Part shown: piece by piece, positions 15,626-28,436 of the stretch
How positions within the stretch are numbered: the first letter of the stretch is position 1
Layout: every line of letters begins with the position of its first letter
Assembly (NCBI RefSeq): GCF_916618755.1
Contig: NZ_CAKAKB010000001.1
Coordinates: forward strand, 496,001-560,000
Reading direction: 5' to 3'
Origin: Actinotalea sp. Marseille-Q4924
GTDB taxonomy: Bacteria; Actinomycetota; Actinomycetes; Actinomycetales; Cellulomonadaceae
DNA length: 64,000 bases
Program-made: the position numbers and the translations under genes
Notes under the pieces: generated by a model
The model's input: the letters and a program-made list of their open reading frames with translations, nothing else
Database searches by the model: none
Told to the model about the DNA's origin: nothing

Positions 15626-16000
15626 GTGCCCACGATCCAGCAGCTCGTGCGCAAGGGAAGGTCGTCCAAGGCGAACTCTTCCAAGACGCCGGCCCTCAAG
15701 GGCAGCCCCCAGCGACGCGGTGTGTGCACGCGCGTCTACACGACCACCCCCAAGAAGCCGAACTCCGCGCTGCGCAAGGTCGCGCGCGTGAAGCTCTCGA
15801 GCCAGATCGAGGTCACGGCGTACATCCCGGGTGTCGGCCACAACCTCCAGGAGCACTCGATCGTGCTCGTCCGCGGCGGCCGTGTGAAGGACCTCCCCGG
15901 TGTCCGCTACAAGATCATCCGCGGTGCGCTCGACACCCAGGGCGTGAAGAACCGCAAGCAGGCGCGCAGCCGCTACGGCGCGAAGAAGGAGAAGAGCTGA
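15626..16000 (+). CDS. rpsL: 30S ribosomal protein S12
   Basis: S12 lies at the decoding centre and controls accuracy. The 124-aa product is full length, with the family core [17 protein letters not shown]. Lys43 and Lys88, the classical streptomycin-resistance positions, are both the wild-type lysine. GTG start at 15626. The stop overlaps the rpsG start by one base (TGATG), so the two are translationally coupled. Confidence 0.98.
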   Translation: MPTIQQLVRKGRSSKANSSKTPALKGSPQRRGVCTRVYTTTPKKPNSALRKVARVKLSSQIEVTAYIPGVGHNLQEHSIVLVRGGRVKDLPGVRYKIIRGALDTQGVKNRKQARSRYGAKKEKS

Positions 16001-16470
16001 TGCCTCGCAAGGGCCCGGCCCCGAAGCGGCCGCTCATCGTCGACCCGGTCTACGGGTCTCCTGTCGTCACCCAGCTCATCAACAAGGTCCTGCTCGACGG
16101 CAAGAAGTCCGTCGCGGAGGCCATCGTGTACGGCGCCCTCGAGGGTGCGCGCGAGAAGACGGGCAGCGACCCCGTCGTCGTCCTCAAGCGTGCGCTGGAG
16201 AACGTCCGTCCGGCGCTCGAGGTCCGGTCCCGCCGGGTCGGCGGCGCCACCTACCAGGTCCCGGTCGAGGTCCGTCCGGTCCGCTCGACGACCCTCGCGC
16301 TGCGCTGGCTCGTCGACTACTCGCGGGCTCGTCGTGAGAAGACGATGACCGAGCGCCTCATGAACGAGATCCTCGACGCCAGCAACGGCCTGGGTGCCGC
16401 GGTCAAGCGTCGCGAGGACATGCACAAGATGGCCGAGTCGAACAAGGCGTTCGCCCACTACCGCTGGTGA
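16000..16470 (+). CDS. rpsG: 30S ribosomal protein S7
   Basis: S7 nucleates assembly of the 30S head and represses the str operon in E. coli. The ATG at 16000 overlaps the rpsL stop by one base. The 156-aa product starts [20 protein letters not shown] and has the [14 protein letters not shown] block and the C-terminal [15 protein letters not shown]. This is standard actinobacterial length. fusA follows after 48 bp. Confidence 0.98.
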   Translation: MPRKGPAPKRPLIVDPVYGSPVVTQLINKVLLDGKKSVAEAIVYGALEGAREKTGSDPVVVLKRALENVRPALEVRSRRVGGATYQVPVEVRPVRSTTLALRWLVDYSRARREKTMTERLMNEILDASNGLGAAVKRREDMHKMAESNKAFAHYRW

Positions 16471-16518
16471 TCCCAGCGGGGCCGCCGCCTCCTGACCCGT
16501 ACCGAGAAGGGCTTACCC

Positions 16519-18621
<2,103 letters not shown>

Positions 18622-18736
18622 TCCCACAGGTCGAACCGCCAGTACAACCATCAACCTGTAGCGACCGCAACGCCCCGCAGGCGTCATCCGGCACCTGCAC
18701 CGTTCGGCACAACTACCCAGTCCGAGGAGGACACCA

Positions 18737-19927
18737 GTGGCGAAGGCCAAGTTCGAGCGGACCAAGCCGCACGTCAACATCGGGACCATCGGTCACGTCG
18801 ACCACGGCAAGACGACGCTGACCGCTGCCATCTCGAAGGTGCTGCACGACAAGTACCCCGACCTGAACCCCTTCACGCCGTTCGACGAGATCGACAAGGC
18901 GCCGGAGGAGAAGCAGCGCGGTATCACGATCAACATCGCGCACGTCGAGTACCAGACGGAGAAGCGCCACTACGCGCACGTCGACGCGCCGGGTCACGCC
19001 GACTACATCAAGAACATGATCACCGGTGCCGCCCAGATGGACGGGGCGATCCTGGTGGTCGCCGCGACGGACGGCCCCATGGCCCAGACGCGTGAGCACG
19101 TCCTGCTCGCGCGCCAGGTCGGCGTGCCCTACCTGCTCGTGGCGCTCAACAAGTCCGACATGGTCGACGACGAGGAGATCCTCGAGCTCGTCGAGATGGA
19201 GGTCCGCGAGCTGCTGTCGGCGCAGGGCTTCGACGGCGACGAGGCCCCCGTGGTCCGCGTCTCGGGCCTCAAGGCGCTCGAGGGCGACCCGAAGTGGGTC
19301 GAGTCCGTCCAGGAGCTCCTCGACGCCGTTGACGAGTCCGTGCCGGAGCCGGTGCGTGATATGGACAAGCCGTTCCTCATGCCGATCGAGGACGTCTTCA
19401 CCATCACGGGCCGTGGCACCGTCGTGACCGGCAAGGTCGACCGCGGCAAGCTCGCGATCAACTCCGAGGTCGAGATCGTCGGCATCCGCCCGGCGCAGAA
19501 GACCACGGTCACGGGCATCGAGATGTTCCACAAGCAGATGGACGAGGCGTGGGCCGGCGAGAACTGCGGCCTCCTGCTCCGCGGCATCAAGCGCGAGGAC
19601 GTCGAGCGCGGCCAGGTCGTCGTGAAGCCGGGTTCGATCACGCCGCACACCAACTTCGAGGCCCAGGTCTACATCCTGGCCAAGGACGAGGGCGGCCGTC
19701 ACAACCCGTTCTACTCGAACTACCGTCCGCAGTTCTACTTCCGGACGACGGACGTCACCGGCGTCATCACGCTGCCCGAGGGCACCGAGATGGTCATGCC
19801 GGGCGACAACACCGAGATGTCGGTCGAGCTGATCCAGCCGATCGCCATGGAGGAGGGCCTCGGCTTCGCCATCCGTGAGGGTGGTCGGACCGTCGGCTCC
19901 GGCAAGGTCACCAAGATCGTCAAGTGA
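18737..19927 (+). CDS. tuf: Elongation factor Tu
   Basis: Delivers aminoacyl-tRNA to the A site. The 396-aa product has the P-loop GHVDHGKTT near residue 19, DAPGHADY (G3), NKSDMV (G4) and the SGLKALEG block, with domains II and III intact. GAGGAGGACACCA gives a strong ribosome site before the GTG at 18737. The 115-bp gap after fusA contains a weak ACAGGT/ACCTGT inverted pair but no clear promoter. The next transcript is sealed off by a 15-bp terminator stem. Confidence 0.98.
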   Translation: MAKAKFERTKPHVNIGTIGHVDHGKTTLTAAISKVLHDKYPDLNPFTPFDEIDKAPEEKQRGITINIAHVEYQTEKRHYAHVDAPGHADYIKNMITGAAQMDGAILVVAATDGPMAQTREHVLLARQVGVPYLLVALNKSDMVDDEEILELVEMEVRELLSAQGFDGDEAPVVRVSGLKALEGDPKWVESVQELLDAVDESVPEPVRDMDKPFLMPIEDVFTITGRGTVVTGKVDRGKLAINSEVEIVGIRPAQKTTVTGIEMFHKQMDEAWAGENCGLLLRGIKREDVERGQVVVKPGSITPHTNFEAQVYILAKDEGGRHNPFYSNYRPQFYFRTTDVTGVITLPEGTEMVMPGDNTEMSVELIQPIAMEEGLGFAIREGGRTVGSGKVTKIVK

Positions 19928-19934
19928 CGTCGAC

Positions 19935-19966
19935 GAGGGCCCGGACCACGTGTGGTCCGGGCCCTC
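19935..19966 (+). terminator. Terminator after tuf
   Basis: Perfect 15-bp stem 19935-19949/19952-19966 with a minimal loop, 8 bp after the tuf stop. Ends the str operon. Confidence 0.88.
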
Positions 19967-20092
19967 GCCGTGTCGTCCGGTCGCGCACCTCGTGCGGCGA
20001 CGGTGCAGCCCCCAGGGGCGGCGTACGACGACGGCGCCGACGGGACCTGCACGGCTACCACGCACCGCACGGCCAGGCCGTGCGACACGCGA

Positions 20093-20122
20093 TTGGTCTT
20101 CGTGGGTTTCGTCTGGCACACT
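20093..20122 (+). promoter_or_regulatory. Candidate promoter of the S10 operon
   Basis: TTGGTC (20093-20098) and CACACT (20117-20122), spaced 18 bp. An 8-bp hairpin (20066-20084) lies just upstream. Confidence 0.55.
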
Positions 20123-20128
20123 GTTCAG

Positions 20129-20394
20129 GTTGCCCGGCGCCGTTGCGTCCGAACGCGGCCGCCGGCGGGATCGTCCAGATCCAGCCCGGTGTCGGCGCGT
20201 GTCCGGACCGGAGCGCAGCAACCACGTACGACAGACGTTGAGGGACCAGCCCGCCTGCGGCGGGTGGTCCCGACAGCATCCAACGACCTCGTGCCTTCAC
20301 GGGTGCGCAGCGCGAAGGTGTGTCGCGAAACGCGACACGCCCGAGTGCGGGGGTCGGACAGCTAGCGGTTCGAGAGAGAGAGTCAGACGACGCC
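20129..20394 (+). promoter_or_regulatory. Leader of the S10 operon
   Basis: About 265 nt without a supportable gene between the promoter and rpsJ. It contains a long hairpin with one bulge (20242-20255 pairing with 20259-20271). S10 operon leaders are L4-controlled in gamma-proteobacteria; whether this one is regulated is unknown. Confidence 0.45.
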
Positions 20395-20703
20395 ATGGCG
20401 GGACAGAAGATCCGCATCCGGCTCAAGTCCTACGACCACGAGGTCATCGACAGCTCGGCGCGCAAGATCGTCGACACGGTGACGCGCGCTGGTGCGACGG
20501 TCGTGGGCCCGGTGCCGCTGCCGACGGAGAAGAACGTCTTCTGCGTCATCCGGTCGCCTCACAAGTACAAGGACAGCCGCGAGCACTTCGAGATGCGCAC
20601 CCACAAGCGCCTCATCGACATCATCGATCCCACGCCGAAGGCGGTCGACTCGCTCATGCGTCTCGACCTGCCCGCGGACGTGAACATCGAGATCAAGCTC
20701 TGA
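20395..20703 (+). CDS. rpsJ: 30S ribosomal protein S10
   Basis: S10 sits in the 30S head and also joins NusB in antitermination complexes. I start it at ATG 20395 ([19 protein letters not shown]); a purine-rich GAGAGAGAGAG lies upstream. An in-frame ATG at 20320 would add a non-homologous leader and is rejected. The 102-aa product has family length and ends VNIEIKL. First gene of the S10 operon; rplC follows after 16 bp. Confidence 0.97.
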   Translation: MAGQKIRIRLKSYDHEVIDSSARKIVDTVTRAGATVVGPVPLPTEKNVFCVIRSPHKYKDSREHFEMRTHKRLIDIIDPTPKAVDSLMRLDLPADVNIEIKL

Positions 20704-20719
20704 GGCTCAGGAGATCACG

Positions 20720-21382
20720 ATGACCACGCTTCCCCAGAACGCCAGGCCCGTCACGGCCGTGCTGGGCACCAAGCTCGGCATGACCCAGGTGTGGGACGAG
20801 GCCGGGCGCCTCGTGCCCGTCACGGTCGTGCAGGTCGGCACGAACGTGGTGACCCAGGTCCGCTCCGAGGAGACGGACGGCTACGCCGCGGTCCAGCTGG
20901 CCTTCGGCCAGATCGACCCGCGCAAGGTCACCCAGCCGCTCAAGGGCCACTTCGAGAAGGCCGGCGTGACCCCGCGCCGCCACGTCACGGAGATCCGGAC
21001 GCCCGACGCCGCCCAGTACGCGCTCGGCCAGGAGATCACCGCCGAGGCCTTCACCGCCGGCCAGCTCGTCGACGTCGTCGGCACCACCAAGGGCAAGGGC
21101 ACCGCGGGCGTCATGAAGCGCCACGGCTTCTCCGGCGTCGGCGCCTCGCACGGTGCCCACCGCAACCACCGCAAGCCCGGCTCGATCGGTGGCGCCTCGA
21201 CGCCGTCGCGGGTCTTCAAGGGACTGCGCATGGCGGGCCGGATGGGTCACGTCCGCCAGACCACCCAGAACCTGACCGTGCACGCGGTCGACGCCGAGAA
21301 GGGCCTGGTGCTCGTCAAGGGCGCCGTCCCGGGCCCCAAGGGCGGCGTCGTGCTGGTGCGCAACGCCGCGAAGGGAGCGTGA
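20720..21382 (+). CDS. rplC: 50S ribosomal protein L3
   Basis: L3 is an early-assembly protein whose loop approaches the peptidyl transferase centre. The 220-aa product has [20 protein letters not shown] at the N-terminus. The conserved loop [20 protein letters not shown] (about residues 145-165) follows, with [11 protein letters not shown] after it. AGGAG precedes the ATG at 20720. Stop and rplD start are 7 bp apart. Confidence 0.97.
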   Translation: MTTLPQNARPVTAVLGTKLGMTQVWDEAGRLVPVTVVQVGTNVVTQVRSEETDGYAAVQLAFGQIDPRKVTQPLKGHFEKAGVTPRRHVTEIRTPDAAQYALGQEITAEAFTAGQLVDVVGTTKGKGTAGVMKRHGFSGVGASHGAHRNHRKPGSIGGASTPSRVFKGLRMAGRMGHVRQTTQNLTVHAVDAEKGLVLVKGAVPGPKGGVVLVRNAAKGA

Positions 21383-21389
21383 GTCCTCG

Positions 21390-22091
21390 ATGACGACGCA
21401 GACCGTCGACGTCCTGGACGCCCAGGGCAAGAAGGCCGGCACGGCCGAGCTGCCCTCCGAGGTGTTCGACGTCCAGACGAACGTCCCGCTCATCCACCAG
21501 GTCGTCGTCGCGCAGCTCGCGGCGGCCCGCCAGGGCACGCACAAGACGAAGTCGCGTGGTGAGGTCTCGGGCGGCGGCCGCAAGCCGTACAAGCAGAAGG
21601 GCACCGGCCGCGCCCGTCAGGGCTCGACCCGTGCGCCGCAGTTCGCCGGCGGTGGCACCGTGCACGGCCCCGTGCCGCGCGACTACAGCCAGCGGACGCC
21701 GAAGAAGATGAAGGCCGCCGCGCTGCGTGGGGCCCTCTCGGACCGTGCCCGCGCCGGTCGCGTGCACGTCGTCGAGAACTTCCTCGGCGCCGACGCGCTG
21801 CCCTCGACGCGGACCGCGGCGGCCACGCTGGCCACCCTGTCCCCGCGCCGCCACGTCCTCGTGGTGCTCGAGCGGGGCGACGAGGGCTCGTGGAAGTCGC
21901 TGCGCAACCTCGAGCAGGTCCACCTGCTCACCGCCGACCAGCTCAACACCTACGACGTGCTGGTCTCGGACGACGTCGTCTTCACGCGGGGCGCCCTCGA
22001 GGCGTTCCTCGCGCGTCCGGCGGGTCGCTCGGCCAAGGCCGTCGCGACCGAGTCCGAGGCGTCCGAGCTCGCCACGGAGGAGACGAAGTGA
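21390..22091 (+). CDS. rplD: 50S ribosomal protein L4
   Basis: L4 lines the peptide exit tunnel with L22. The 233-aa product holds the tunnel-loop motif [19 protein letters not shown] (about residues 60-80) and the [19 protein letters not shown] block. The C-terminus has a short Glu/Ala/Ser tail ([13 protein letters not shown]) beyond the usual fold. Its TGA stop overlaps the GTG start of rplW by 4 bp. Confidence 0.96.
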   Translation: MTTQTVDVLDAQGKKAGTAELPSEVFDVQTNVPLIHQVVVAQLAAARQGTHKTKSRGEVSGGGRKPYKQKGTGRARQGSTRAPQFAGGGTVHGPVPRDYSQRTPKKMKAAALRGALSDRARAGRVHVVENFLGADALPSTRTAAATLATLSPRRHVLVVLERGDEGSWKSLRNLEQVHLLTADQLNTYDVLVSDDVVFTRGALEAFLARPAGRSAKAVATESEASELATEETK

Positions 22092-22393
22092 CCACCGTGA
22101 ACAAAAAGGACCCGCGGGACATCCTCCTGTCGCCGGTCGTCTCCGAGAAGAGCTACGGCCTGCTCGACGAGGGCAAGTACACGTTCCTCGTGGACCCCCG
22201 TGCGAACAAGACCGAGATCAAGATCGCCGTGGAGCAGGTCTTCGGCGTCAAGGTCGACTCGGTCAACACGGCCAACCGCAAGGGCAAGAGCCGCCGCACC
22301 CGCTCCGGGATCGGCAAGCGCAAGGACACCAAGCGCGCGATCGTGACGCTGCGCGAGGGCACCATCGACATCTTCGGCGGACCGGTCGGCTGA
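22088..22393 (+). CDS. rplW: 50S ribosomal protein L23
   Basis: L23 sits at the tunnel exit and docks trigger factor and SRP. The GTG at 22088 overlaps the rplD stop (GTGA), giving a 101-aa product [20 protein letters not shown]. The fold includes [20 protein letters not shown] and a basic loop around [20 protein letters not shown]. Normal length. rplB begins 35 bp later. Confidence 0.96.
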   Translation: MTTVNKKDPRDILLSPVVSEKSYGLLDEGKYTFLVDPRANKTEIKIAVEQVFGVKVDSVNTANRKGKSRRTRSGIGKRKDTKRAIVTLREGTIDIFGGPVG

Positions 22394-22428
22394 CGCCGGA
22401 CCGACGAGACGTAAGGGACACACCTTCC

Positions 22429-23265
<837 letters not shown>

Positions 23266-23280
23266 CAGGAGACCTGACCG

Positions 23281-23562
23281 ATGCCACGTAGCCTCAAGAA
23301 GGGCCCCTTCGTCGACGGCCACCTCCAGAAGAAGGTGGACGTGCAGAACGAGAAGGGGACCAAGACGGTCATCAAGACCTGGTCCCGCCGGTCGATGATC
23401 ACCCCCGACTTCCTCGGGCACACGTTCGCCGTGCACGACGGCCGCAAGCACGTCCCGGTCTTCGTGACCGAGTCGATGGTCGGCCACAAGCTCGGCGAGT
23501 TCGCCCCCACGCGGACCTTCCGCGGCCACGAGAAGGACGACCGGAAGGGCCGTCGCCGCTGA
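23281..23562 (+). CDS. rpsS: 30S ribosomal protein S19
   Basis: S19 forms part of the 30S head and the subunit bridge near A-site tRNA. The 93-aa product begins [19 protein letters not shown] and has the signature [20 protein letters not shown] and [16 protein letters not shown]. All as in other actinobacteria. AGGAGACC precedes the ATG. rplV starts 66 bp later, a larger gap than its neighbours. Confidence 0.97.
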   Translation: MPRSLKKGPFVDGHLQKKVDVQNEKGTKTVIKTWSRRSMITPDFLGHTFAVHDGRKHVPVFVTESMVGHKLGEFAPTRTFRGHEKDDRKGRRR

Positions 23563-23628
23563 CCCTCACGGGTGCAAGCAGGTGACATCCCCACCAGTCG
23601 CATGACGACACAAGAAGGCAGGACAGCA

Positions 23629-23997
23629 ATGGAAGCCAAGGCGCAGGCGCGGTTCGTCCGTGTCACGCCCCAGAAGGCCCGGCGCGTCGTGGACCTCATC
23701 CGTGGCAAGCAGGCCGAGGAGGCCGTCGCGACGCTGAGGTTCGCGCCGCAGGCCGCGGGGGAGACCGTCCGCAAGGTGGTCGAGAGCGCGATCGCCAACG
23801 CCCGCGTCAAGGCCGACCGTGCGAACGAGGCCTTCGACGCCTCGGCGCTGGTCGTCCAGGCGGCGTACGTCGACGAGGGCCCGACCCTCAAGCGGTTCCG
23901 TCCGCGTGCCCAGGGGCGCGCGTCGCGGATCCTCAAGCGCACGAGCCACATCACCGTGGTCGTCGCCCCGGTCGAGAAGAAGGAGAGGACCCGATAG
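23629..23997 (+). CDS. rplV: 50S ribosomal protein L22
   Basis: L22 lines the exit tunnel; its hairpin is a macrolide-resistance site. I start at ATG 23629 ([20 protein letters not shown]), with GAAGGCAGGA just upstream. The ATG at 23602 and an earlier one would only add a non-conserved leader. The 122-aa product carries the hairpin with [20 protein letters not shown] and ends with a basic tail. The stop overlaps the rpsC GTG by one base (TAGTG). Confidence 0.95.
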   Translation: MEAKAQARFVRVTPQKARRVVDLIRGKQAEEAVATLRFAPQAAGETVRKVVESAIANARVKADRANEAFDASALVVQAAYVDEGPTLKRFRPRAQGRASRILKRTSHITVVVAPVEKKERTR

Positions 23998-24830
23998 TGG
24001 GACAGAAGGTCAACCCGCACGGGTACCGCCTCGGCATCACCACGGACCACCGGTCGCGCTGGTTCGCCGACAGCACCAAGCCGGGGCAGCGGTACCGCGA
24101 CTACGTCCGTGAGGACGTCCAGATCCGCAAGCTCATGTCGACGGGCCTCGAGCGCGCCGGCATCGCCAAGGTTGAGATCGAGCGCACCCGCGACCGCGTC
24201 CGCGTGGACATCCACACGGCGCGTCCGGGCATCGTCATCGGCCGCCGCGGCGCCGAGGCCGACCGCATCCGCGGCGAGCTCGAGAAGCTCACCGGCAAGC
24301 AGGTCCAGCTGAACATCCTCGAGGTCAAGAACGCCGAGCTCGAGGCCCAGCTGGTCGCGCAGGGCATCGCCGAGCAGCTCGCGAGCCGTGTCTCGTTCCG
24401 CCGTGCCATGCGCAAGGGCATGCAGTCCGCCCTGCGCGCCGGTGCCAAGGGCATCCGGGTGCAGTGCGCCGGTCGTCTGGGCGGCGCGGAGATGAGCCGC
24501 AGCGAGTTCTACCGCGAGGGGCGCGTCCCCCTGCACACGCTGCGCGCGAACATCGACTTCGGCACCTTCGAGGCCCGGACGACGTTCGGTCAGATCGGCG
24601 TCAAGGTGTGGATCTACAAGGGCGACATGACCGAGAAGGAGTACGCCCGCGAGCAGGCCACGGCCGGCCCGCGTGCTCCTCGCGGTGGTCCCCGTGGCGA
24701 CCGTGGCGACCGCCCGGCACGTGGCGGCGCGCCGCGCCGCCCGGAGCGGACCGAGCGCACCGAGGCTCCGGCCGAGGCCGCTGCGGCCCCCGCCGGCGAG
24801 TCGGCCCCTGAGACCGGAACGGAGGCCTGA
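23997..24830 (+). CDS. rpsC: 30S ribosomal protein S3
   Basis: S3 forms the mRNA entry pore with S4 and S5. The 277-aa product starts from the GTG at 23997 ([20 protein letters not shown]). It has the KH domain with [20 protein letters not shown] and the C-terminal [20 protein letters not shown]. Beyond about residue 220 is a low-complexity Arg/Gly/Pro then Ala/Glu tail, common in actinobacteria and probably disordered. rplP begins 2 bp after the stop. Confidence 0.97.
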   Translation: MGQKVNPHGYRLGITTDHRSRWFADSTKPGQRYRDYVREDVQIRKLMSTGLERAGIAKVEIERTRDRVRVDIHTARPGIVIGRRGAEADRIRGELEKLTGKQVQLNILEVKNAELEAQLVAQGIAEQLASRVSFRRAMRKGMQSALRAGAKGIRVQCAGRLGGAEMSRSEFYREGRVPLHTLRANIDFGTFEARTTFGQIGVKVWIYKGDMTEKEYAREQATAGPRAPRGGPRGDRGDRPARGGAPRRPERTERTEAPAEAAAAPAGESAPETGTEA

Positions 24831-24832
24831 GC

Positions 24833-25252
24833 ATGCTGATCCCGCGGCGGCTCAAGCACCGCAAGCAGCACCACCCGTCGCGCTCCGGCGCGGCGAAGGG
24901 TGGCACGACGATCTCGTTCGGCGACTACGGCATCCAGGCTCTCGAGCCGGCCTACGTGACGAACCGGCAGATCGAGTCGGCGCGTATCGCGATGACGCGT
25001 CACATCAAGCGTGGCGGCAAGGTGTGGATCAACATCTACCCCGACCGTCCGCTGACCAAGAAGCCGGCCGAGACCCGCATGGGCTCCGGCAAGGGCTCGC
25101 CCGAGTGGTGGGTCGCGAACGTCAAGCCGGGCCGCATCATGTTCGAGCTCGCCGGTGTCCCGGAGCCGCTCGCTCGCGAGGCCATGCGCCGCGCGATGCA
25201 CAAGCTCCCGATGAAGTGCCGTTTCGTGGTGCGCGAGGGTGGTGGCATCTGA
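24833..25252 (+). CDS. rplP: 50S ribosomal protein L16
   Basis: L16 helps position A-site tRNA on the large subunit. The 139-aa product starts [19 protein letters not shown] and holds the family motifs [20 protein letters not shown] and [24 protein letters not shown] lies inside the end of rpsC, 7 nt before the ATG. The stop overlaps the rpmC ATG by one base (TGATG). Confidence 0.97.
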   Translation: MLIPRRLKHRKQHHPSRSGAAKGGTTISFGDYGIQALEPAYVTNRQIESARIAMTRHIKRGGKVWINIYPDRPLTKKPAETRMGSGKGSPEWWVANVKPGRIMFELAGVPEPLAREAMRRAMHKLPMKCRFVVREGGGI

Positions 25253-25494
25253 TGGCTATCGGATCGAAGGAGCTGGCTCCGGCCGAGCTCGACGGCATGG
25301 ACGACGAGGCACTCGTCGCCGAGCTGAAGAAGGCCAAGGAGGAGCTGTTCAACCTCCGCTTCCAGTCCGCGACCGGTCAGCTCGAGAGCCACGGCCGGCT
25401 CAAGGCCGTGCGTCGCGACATCGCGCGGATCTACACGGTCCTGCGCGAGCGTGAGCTCGGCATCCGTACCGCACCCGGCGCGAGCGCCGAGTGA
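25252..25494 (+). CDS. rpmC: 50S ribosomal protein L29
   Basis: Small helical-hairpin protein beside the tunnel exit. The 80-aa product starts at ATG 25252, overlapping the rplP stop. It contains the signature [20 protein letters not shown] and [20 protein letters not shown]. The N-terminal 15 residues and a short C-terminal PGASAE tail are actinobacterial additions. rpsQ follows immediately. Confidence 0.95.
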   Translation: MAIGSKELAPAELDGMDDEALVAELKKAKEELFNLRFQSATGQLESHGRLKAVRRDIARIYTVLRERELGIRTAPGASAE

Positions 25495-25508
25495 GCGAGA
25501 GGGCAGAC

Positions 25509-25811
25509 ATGAGCACCGAGAACGCTGCGGCCGAGGCCGCTGAGTCCACGGCCGCCGACCACCGTCCCTACCGCAAGACGCGGCGTGGCTACGTGGTCAG
25601 CGACAAGATGGAGAAGACCGTCGTGGTCGAGGTCGAGGACCGGGTCAAGCACCCGCTCTACGGCAAGGTCCTGCGACGCACGAGCAAGGTCAAGGCGCAC
25701 GACGAGGCCAACGCGGCCGGCATCGGCGACCTCGTCCTCATCATGGAGACCCGTCCGCTGTCGGCGACCAAGCGCTGGCGTGTGGTGGAGATCCTGGAGA
25801 AGGCGAAGTAG
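25509..25811 (+). CDS. rpsQ: 30S ribosomal protein S17
   Basis: S17 binds 16S rRNA helices 7 and 11 early in assembly. I choose ATG 25509 ([14 protein letters not shown]), with GAGAGGG 6-7 nt upstream. A GTG at 25491, overlapping the rpmC stop, would add six residues and is possible. The 100-aa product has an Ala/Glu leader before the core [20 protein letters not shown] and [20 protein letters not shown] hairpin after the stop separates it from rplN. Confidence 0.95.
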   Translation: MSTENAAAEAAESTAADHRPYRKTRRGYVVSDKMEKTVVVEVEDRVKHPLYGKVLRRTSKVKAHDEANAAGIGDLVLIMETRPLSATKRWRVVEILEKAK

Positions 25812-25827
25812 CAAACCCCCCGCCTGC

Positions 25828-25851
25828 CCGGCCGCCGCGATGCGGCCGGGT
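25828..25851 (+). terminator. Hairpin between rpsQ and rplN
   Basis: Perfect 9-bp stem 25828-25836/25843-25851, loop CGCGAT, no T-run. It sits at the classical S10/spc operon boundary, so it may be the S10 operon terminator or an attenuator. Confidence 0.6.
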
Positions 25852-25929
25852 CGGTGACGGTCTCACCCCATATCCGTTCGGCCAGGCTCGCGCTGGCGAG
25901 AACCGGCTCGACGACAGGAGTTCACAGAC

Positions 25930-26298
25930 ATGATCCAGCAGGAGTCGCGACTGAAGGTCGCCGACAACACGGGAGCGAAGCAGATCCTCTGCATCCGTGT
26001 TCTCGGCGGATCCGGCCGTCGCTACGCCGGTATCGGCGACGTGATCGTCGCGACGGTCAAGGACGCCATCCCGGGCGGAAACGTCAAGAAGGGTGACGTC
26101 GTCAAGGCCGTCGTCGTGCGCACCACCAAGGAGCGCCGCCGGCCCGACGGCTCGTACATCAAGTTCGACGAGAACGCCGCGGTGATCCTCAAGAACGACG
26201 GGGAGCCCCGTGGGACGCGCATCTTCGGCCCGGTCGGTCGTGAGCTGCGGGACAAGAAGTTCATGAAGATCATCTCGCTGGCACCGGAGGTGCTCTGA
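25930..26298 (+). CDS. rplN: 50S ribosomal protein L14
   Basis: L14 makes an intersubunit bridge. The 122-aa product has exact family length, starting [19 protein letters not shown] and ending with the [14 protein letters not shown] tail. AGGAG lies before the ATG at 25930. First gene of the spc-type cluster, 118 bp after rpsQ, with a hairpin in the gap. rplX begins 2 bp after its stop. Confidence 0.97.
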   Translation: MIQQESRLKVADNTGAKQILCIRVLGGSGRRYAGIGDVIVATVKDAIPGGNVKKGDVVKAVVVRTTKERRRPDGSYIKFDENAAVILKNDGEPRGTRIFGPVGRELRDKKFMKIISLAPEVL

Positions 26299-26300
26299 CC

Positions 26301-26642
26301 ATGGCCAAGATCAAGAAGGGCGACCTCGTCGTCGTCATCGCGGGTCGCGACAAGGGCAAGCAGGGCCGGGTGCTCGAGGTGATCCAGGAGAAGGACCGCG
26401 TCATCGTCGAGGGCGTGCAGCGCATGACCCACCACGTCAAGGCCGGCCAGACCAACCGGGGCTCGCGCACCGGTGGGATCGAGACGCGCGAGGCCGCCAT
26501 CCACGTCAGCAACGTCATGCTCGTGGACCCGGAGACCAAGAAGGGCACCCGGGTCGGCTTCCGCAGCGAGGAGATCGAGCGCGACGGCCGCACCCGCACG
26601 GTGCGCGTCCGCGTGGCGAAGCGCTCGGGTAAGGACATCTGA
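26301..26642 (+). CDS. rplX: 50S ribosomal protein L24
   Basis: Assembly initiator located near the tunnel exit. The 113-aa product starts [20 protein letters not shown] with the KOW motif at its N-terminus, and has the [20 protein letters not shown] segment typical of the family. The stop and the rplE ATG are one base apart. Nothing unusual. Confidence 0.97.
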   Translation: MAKIKKGDLVVVIAGRDKGKQGRVLEVIQEKDRVIVEGVQRMTHHVKAGQTNRGSRTGGIETREAAIHVSNVMLVDPETKKGTRVGFRSEEIERDGRTRTVRVRVAKRSGKDI

Positions 26643-26643
26643 G

Positions 26644-27216
26644 ATGAGCACTGAGACTGTCGCGACGCGGACCGCTCCGCGTCTGAAGACGAAGTACGCC
26701 GAGGAGATCCTCCCCGCCCTGCGCGAGGAGTTCGCCCACGAGAACGTCAACCAGGTCGCACGGCTCGTCAAGGTCGTCGTGAACATGGGTGTCGGTGAGG
26801 CGGCGAAGGACTCCAAGCTCATCGAGGGTGCGATCCGCGACCTCACCGCGATCACCGGGCAGAAGCCGCAGGTCACCAAGGCCCGCAAGTCCATCGCGCA
26901 GTTCAAGCTGCGCGAGGGCATGCCGATCGGTGCCCACGTCACGCTCCGCGGTGACCGCATGTGGGAGTTCACCGACCGCCTGGTGTCCCTGGCGCTCCCG
27001 CGCATCCGCGACTTCCGCGGCCTGTCGCCCAAGCAGTTCGACGGCCACGGCAACTACACCTTCGGCCTGACCGAGCAGGTGATGTTCCACGAGGTCGACC
27101 CGGACAGGATCGACCGCAGCCGTGGCATGGACATCACGATCGTGACGACCGCGACCACCGACGACGAGGGCCGCTCGCTGCTCCGCCGTCTCGGCTTCCC
27201 CTTCAAGGAGAACTGA
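26644..27216 (+). CDS. rplE: 50S ribosomal protein L5
   Basis: L5 contacts 5S rRNA and P-site tRNA. I start at ATG 26644 ([18 protein letters not shown]). An upstream in-frame start would lie inside rplX. The 190-aa product has [39 protein letters not shown] and the C-terminal [17 protein letters not shown]. The ten-residue Thr/Ala leader is common in actinobacteria. rpsN starts 2 bp later. Confidence 0.97.
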   Translation: MSTETVATRTAPRLKTKYAEEILPALREEFAHENVNQVARLVKVVVNMGVGEAAKDSKLIEGAIRDLTAITGQKPQVTKARKSIAQFKLREGMPIGAHVTLRGDRMWEFTDRLVSLALPRIRDFRGLSPKQFDGHGNYTFGLTEQVMFHEVDPDRIDRSRGMDITIVTTATTDDEGRSLLRRLGFPFKEN

Positions 27217-27218
27217 CC

Positions 27219-27404
27219 ATGGCGAAGACCGCCCTGATCCAGAAGGCGGCGCGGAAGCCCAAGTACGCGGTCCGCGCCTACACCCGGTGCCAGAAGTGCG
27301 GCCGGCCGCACTCGGTCTACCGCAAGTTCGGCCTGTGCCGTATCTGCCTGCGCCAGATGGCGCACCGCGGTGAGCTCCCCGGCGTCACCAAGAGCAGCTG
27401 GTAA
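27219..27404 (+). CDS. rpsZ: 30S ribosomal protein S14, zinc-binding (C+) type
   Basis: Short 61-aa S14 with a zinc ribbon: Cys24, Cys27, Cys40 and Cys43 (CQKC and CRIC). This is the C+ form, which in many actinobacteria coexists with a zinc-free paralogue induced under zinc starvation (established for Streptomyces and mycobacteria). No such paralogue is in this window. Coupled to rplE by a 2-bp gap and followed by a hairpin-containing gap before rpsH. Confidence 0.96.
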   Translation: MAKTALIQKAARKPKYAVRAYTRCQKCGRPHSVYRKFGLCRICLRQMAHRGELPGVTKSSW

Positions 27405-27420
27405 CCACTACGCCGCAGGT

Positions 27421-27444
27421 CCCCTTGCGCCGCTCGGCGCGGGG
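27421..27444 (+). promoter_or_regulatory. Hairpin upstream of rpsH
   Basis: CCCC-TT-GCGCC (27421-27431) pairs with GGCGC-GGGG (27436-27444) around loop GCTC, with a two-base bulge. A second tiny hairpin, GGGC-AAAAA-GCCC (27461-27473), ends one base before the rpsH ATG and overlaps its ribosome site. Confidence 0.5.
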
Positions 27445-27474
27445 ATACCCCGGTGAGGAAGGGCAAAAAGCCCG

Positions 27475-27873
27475 ATGACGATGACCGACCCGATCGCAGA
27501 CATGCTGACGCGTCTGCGGAACGCGAACTCCGCGTACCACGACTCCGTGACGATGCCGTACTCCAAGCTCAAGGCGAACATCGCGGACATCCTCCAGGCG
27601 GAGGGCTACATCGCCGGCTGGACCGTCGGTGACGCCCCCGTGGGCAAGAACCTGACGATCCAGCTCAAGTTCGGCCCGAACCGCGAGCGCTCGCTCGCCG
27701 GTGTGCGCCGCGTGTCGAAGCCCGGCCTGCGCGTGTACGCCAAGTCCACCAACCTGCCTCGCGTCCTCGGCGGCCTGGGCGTGGCGATCCTGTCCACGTC
27801 CTCCGGCCTGCTGACGGACAAGCAGGCCGCGTCGAAGGGCGTAGGTGGGGAAGTCCTCGCCTACGTCTGGTAA
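27475..27873 (+). CDS. rpsH: 30S ribosomal protein S8
   Basis: S8 binds central-domain 16S rRNA and in E. coli represses the spc operon by binding its mRNA. The 132-aa product starts [20 protein letters not shown] and ends with the conserved [18 protein letters not shown] lies before the start but is partly covered by a 4-bp hairpin. The 70-bp gap to rpsZ is larger than neighbouring gaps and holds two hairpins. Confidence 0.97.
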   Translation: MTMTDPIADMLTRLRNANSAYHDSVTMPYSKLKANIADILQAEGYIAGWTVGDAPVGKNLTIQLKFGPNRERSLAGVRRVSKPGLRVYAKSTNLPRVLGGLGVAILSTSSGLLTDKQAASKGVGGEVLAYVW

Positions 27874-27897
27874 CCGAGAGACCGAGAGGAGAGCACC

Positions 27898-28434
27898 ATG
27901 TCCCGAATCGGCAAGGTCCCCGTCCCGGTCCCGGCCGGCGTCGACGTCGCCATCGACGGCGCCCGCGTGACGGTCACGGGTCCCAAGGGCACCCTGACCC
28001 ACACCGTGGCCGCGCCCATCGAGGTCGCGCAGGACGACAGCACCCTCGTGGTGTCGCGTCCGGACGACGAGCGCCAGTCGCGCTCGCTGCACGGCCTCAC
28101 CCGGACGCTGCTCGCGAACCTCGTGACCGGCGTGACCGAGGGCTACACCAAGAAGCTCGAGATCGTCGGCACCGGTTACCGCGTGACGGCCAAGGGGTCG
28201 GACCTCGAGTTCGCCCTGGGCTTCAGCCACCCGGTCACCGTCACCGCCCCGGAGGGCATCACCTTCGCGGTGGAGACGCCGACGAAGTTCTCCGTCAGCG
28301 GCATCGACAAGCAGCAGGTCGGCGAGGTCGCCGCGAACATCCGCAAGATCCGCAAGCCCGAGCCGTACAAGGGCAAGGGCGTGCGGTACGCGGGCGAGGT
28401 CGTCCGCCGCAAGGCCGGAAAGGCTGGTAAGTAA
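27898..28434 (+). CDS. rplF: 50S ribosomal protein L6
   Basis: L6 lies near the sarcin-ricin loop and factor-binding site. The 178-aa product starts [19 protein letters not shown] and has the signature [20 protein letters not shown] at its end. Two repeated beta-rich domains, family length. GAGGAG precedes the ATG. rplR starts 2 bp after the stop. Confidence 0.97.
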   Translation: MSRIGKVPVPVPAGVDVAIDGARVTVTGPKGTLTHTVAAPIEVAQDDSTLVVSRPDDERQSRSLHGLTRTLLANLVTGVTEGYTKKLEIVGTGYRVTAKGSDLEFALGFSHPVTVTAPEGITFAVETPTKFSVSGIDKQQVGEVAANIRKIRKPEPYKGKGVRYAGEVVRRKAGKAGK

Positions 28435-28436
28435 CC

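Noticed and set aside
18622-18736. Regulatory inverted repeat between fusA and tuf
   Set aside because: The ACAGGT/ACCTGT pair is only 6 bp and 22 nt apart, which is expected by chance; no promoter spacing supports it.
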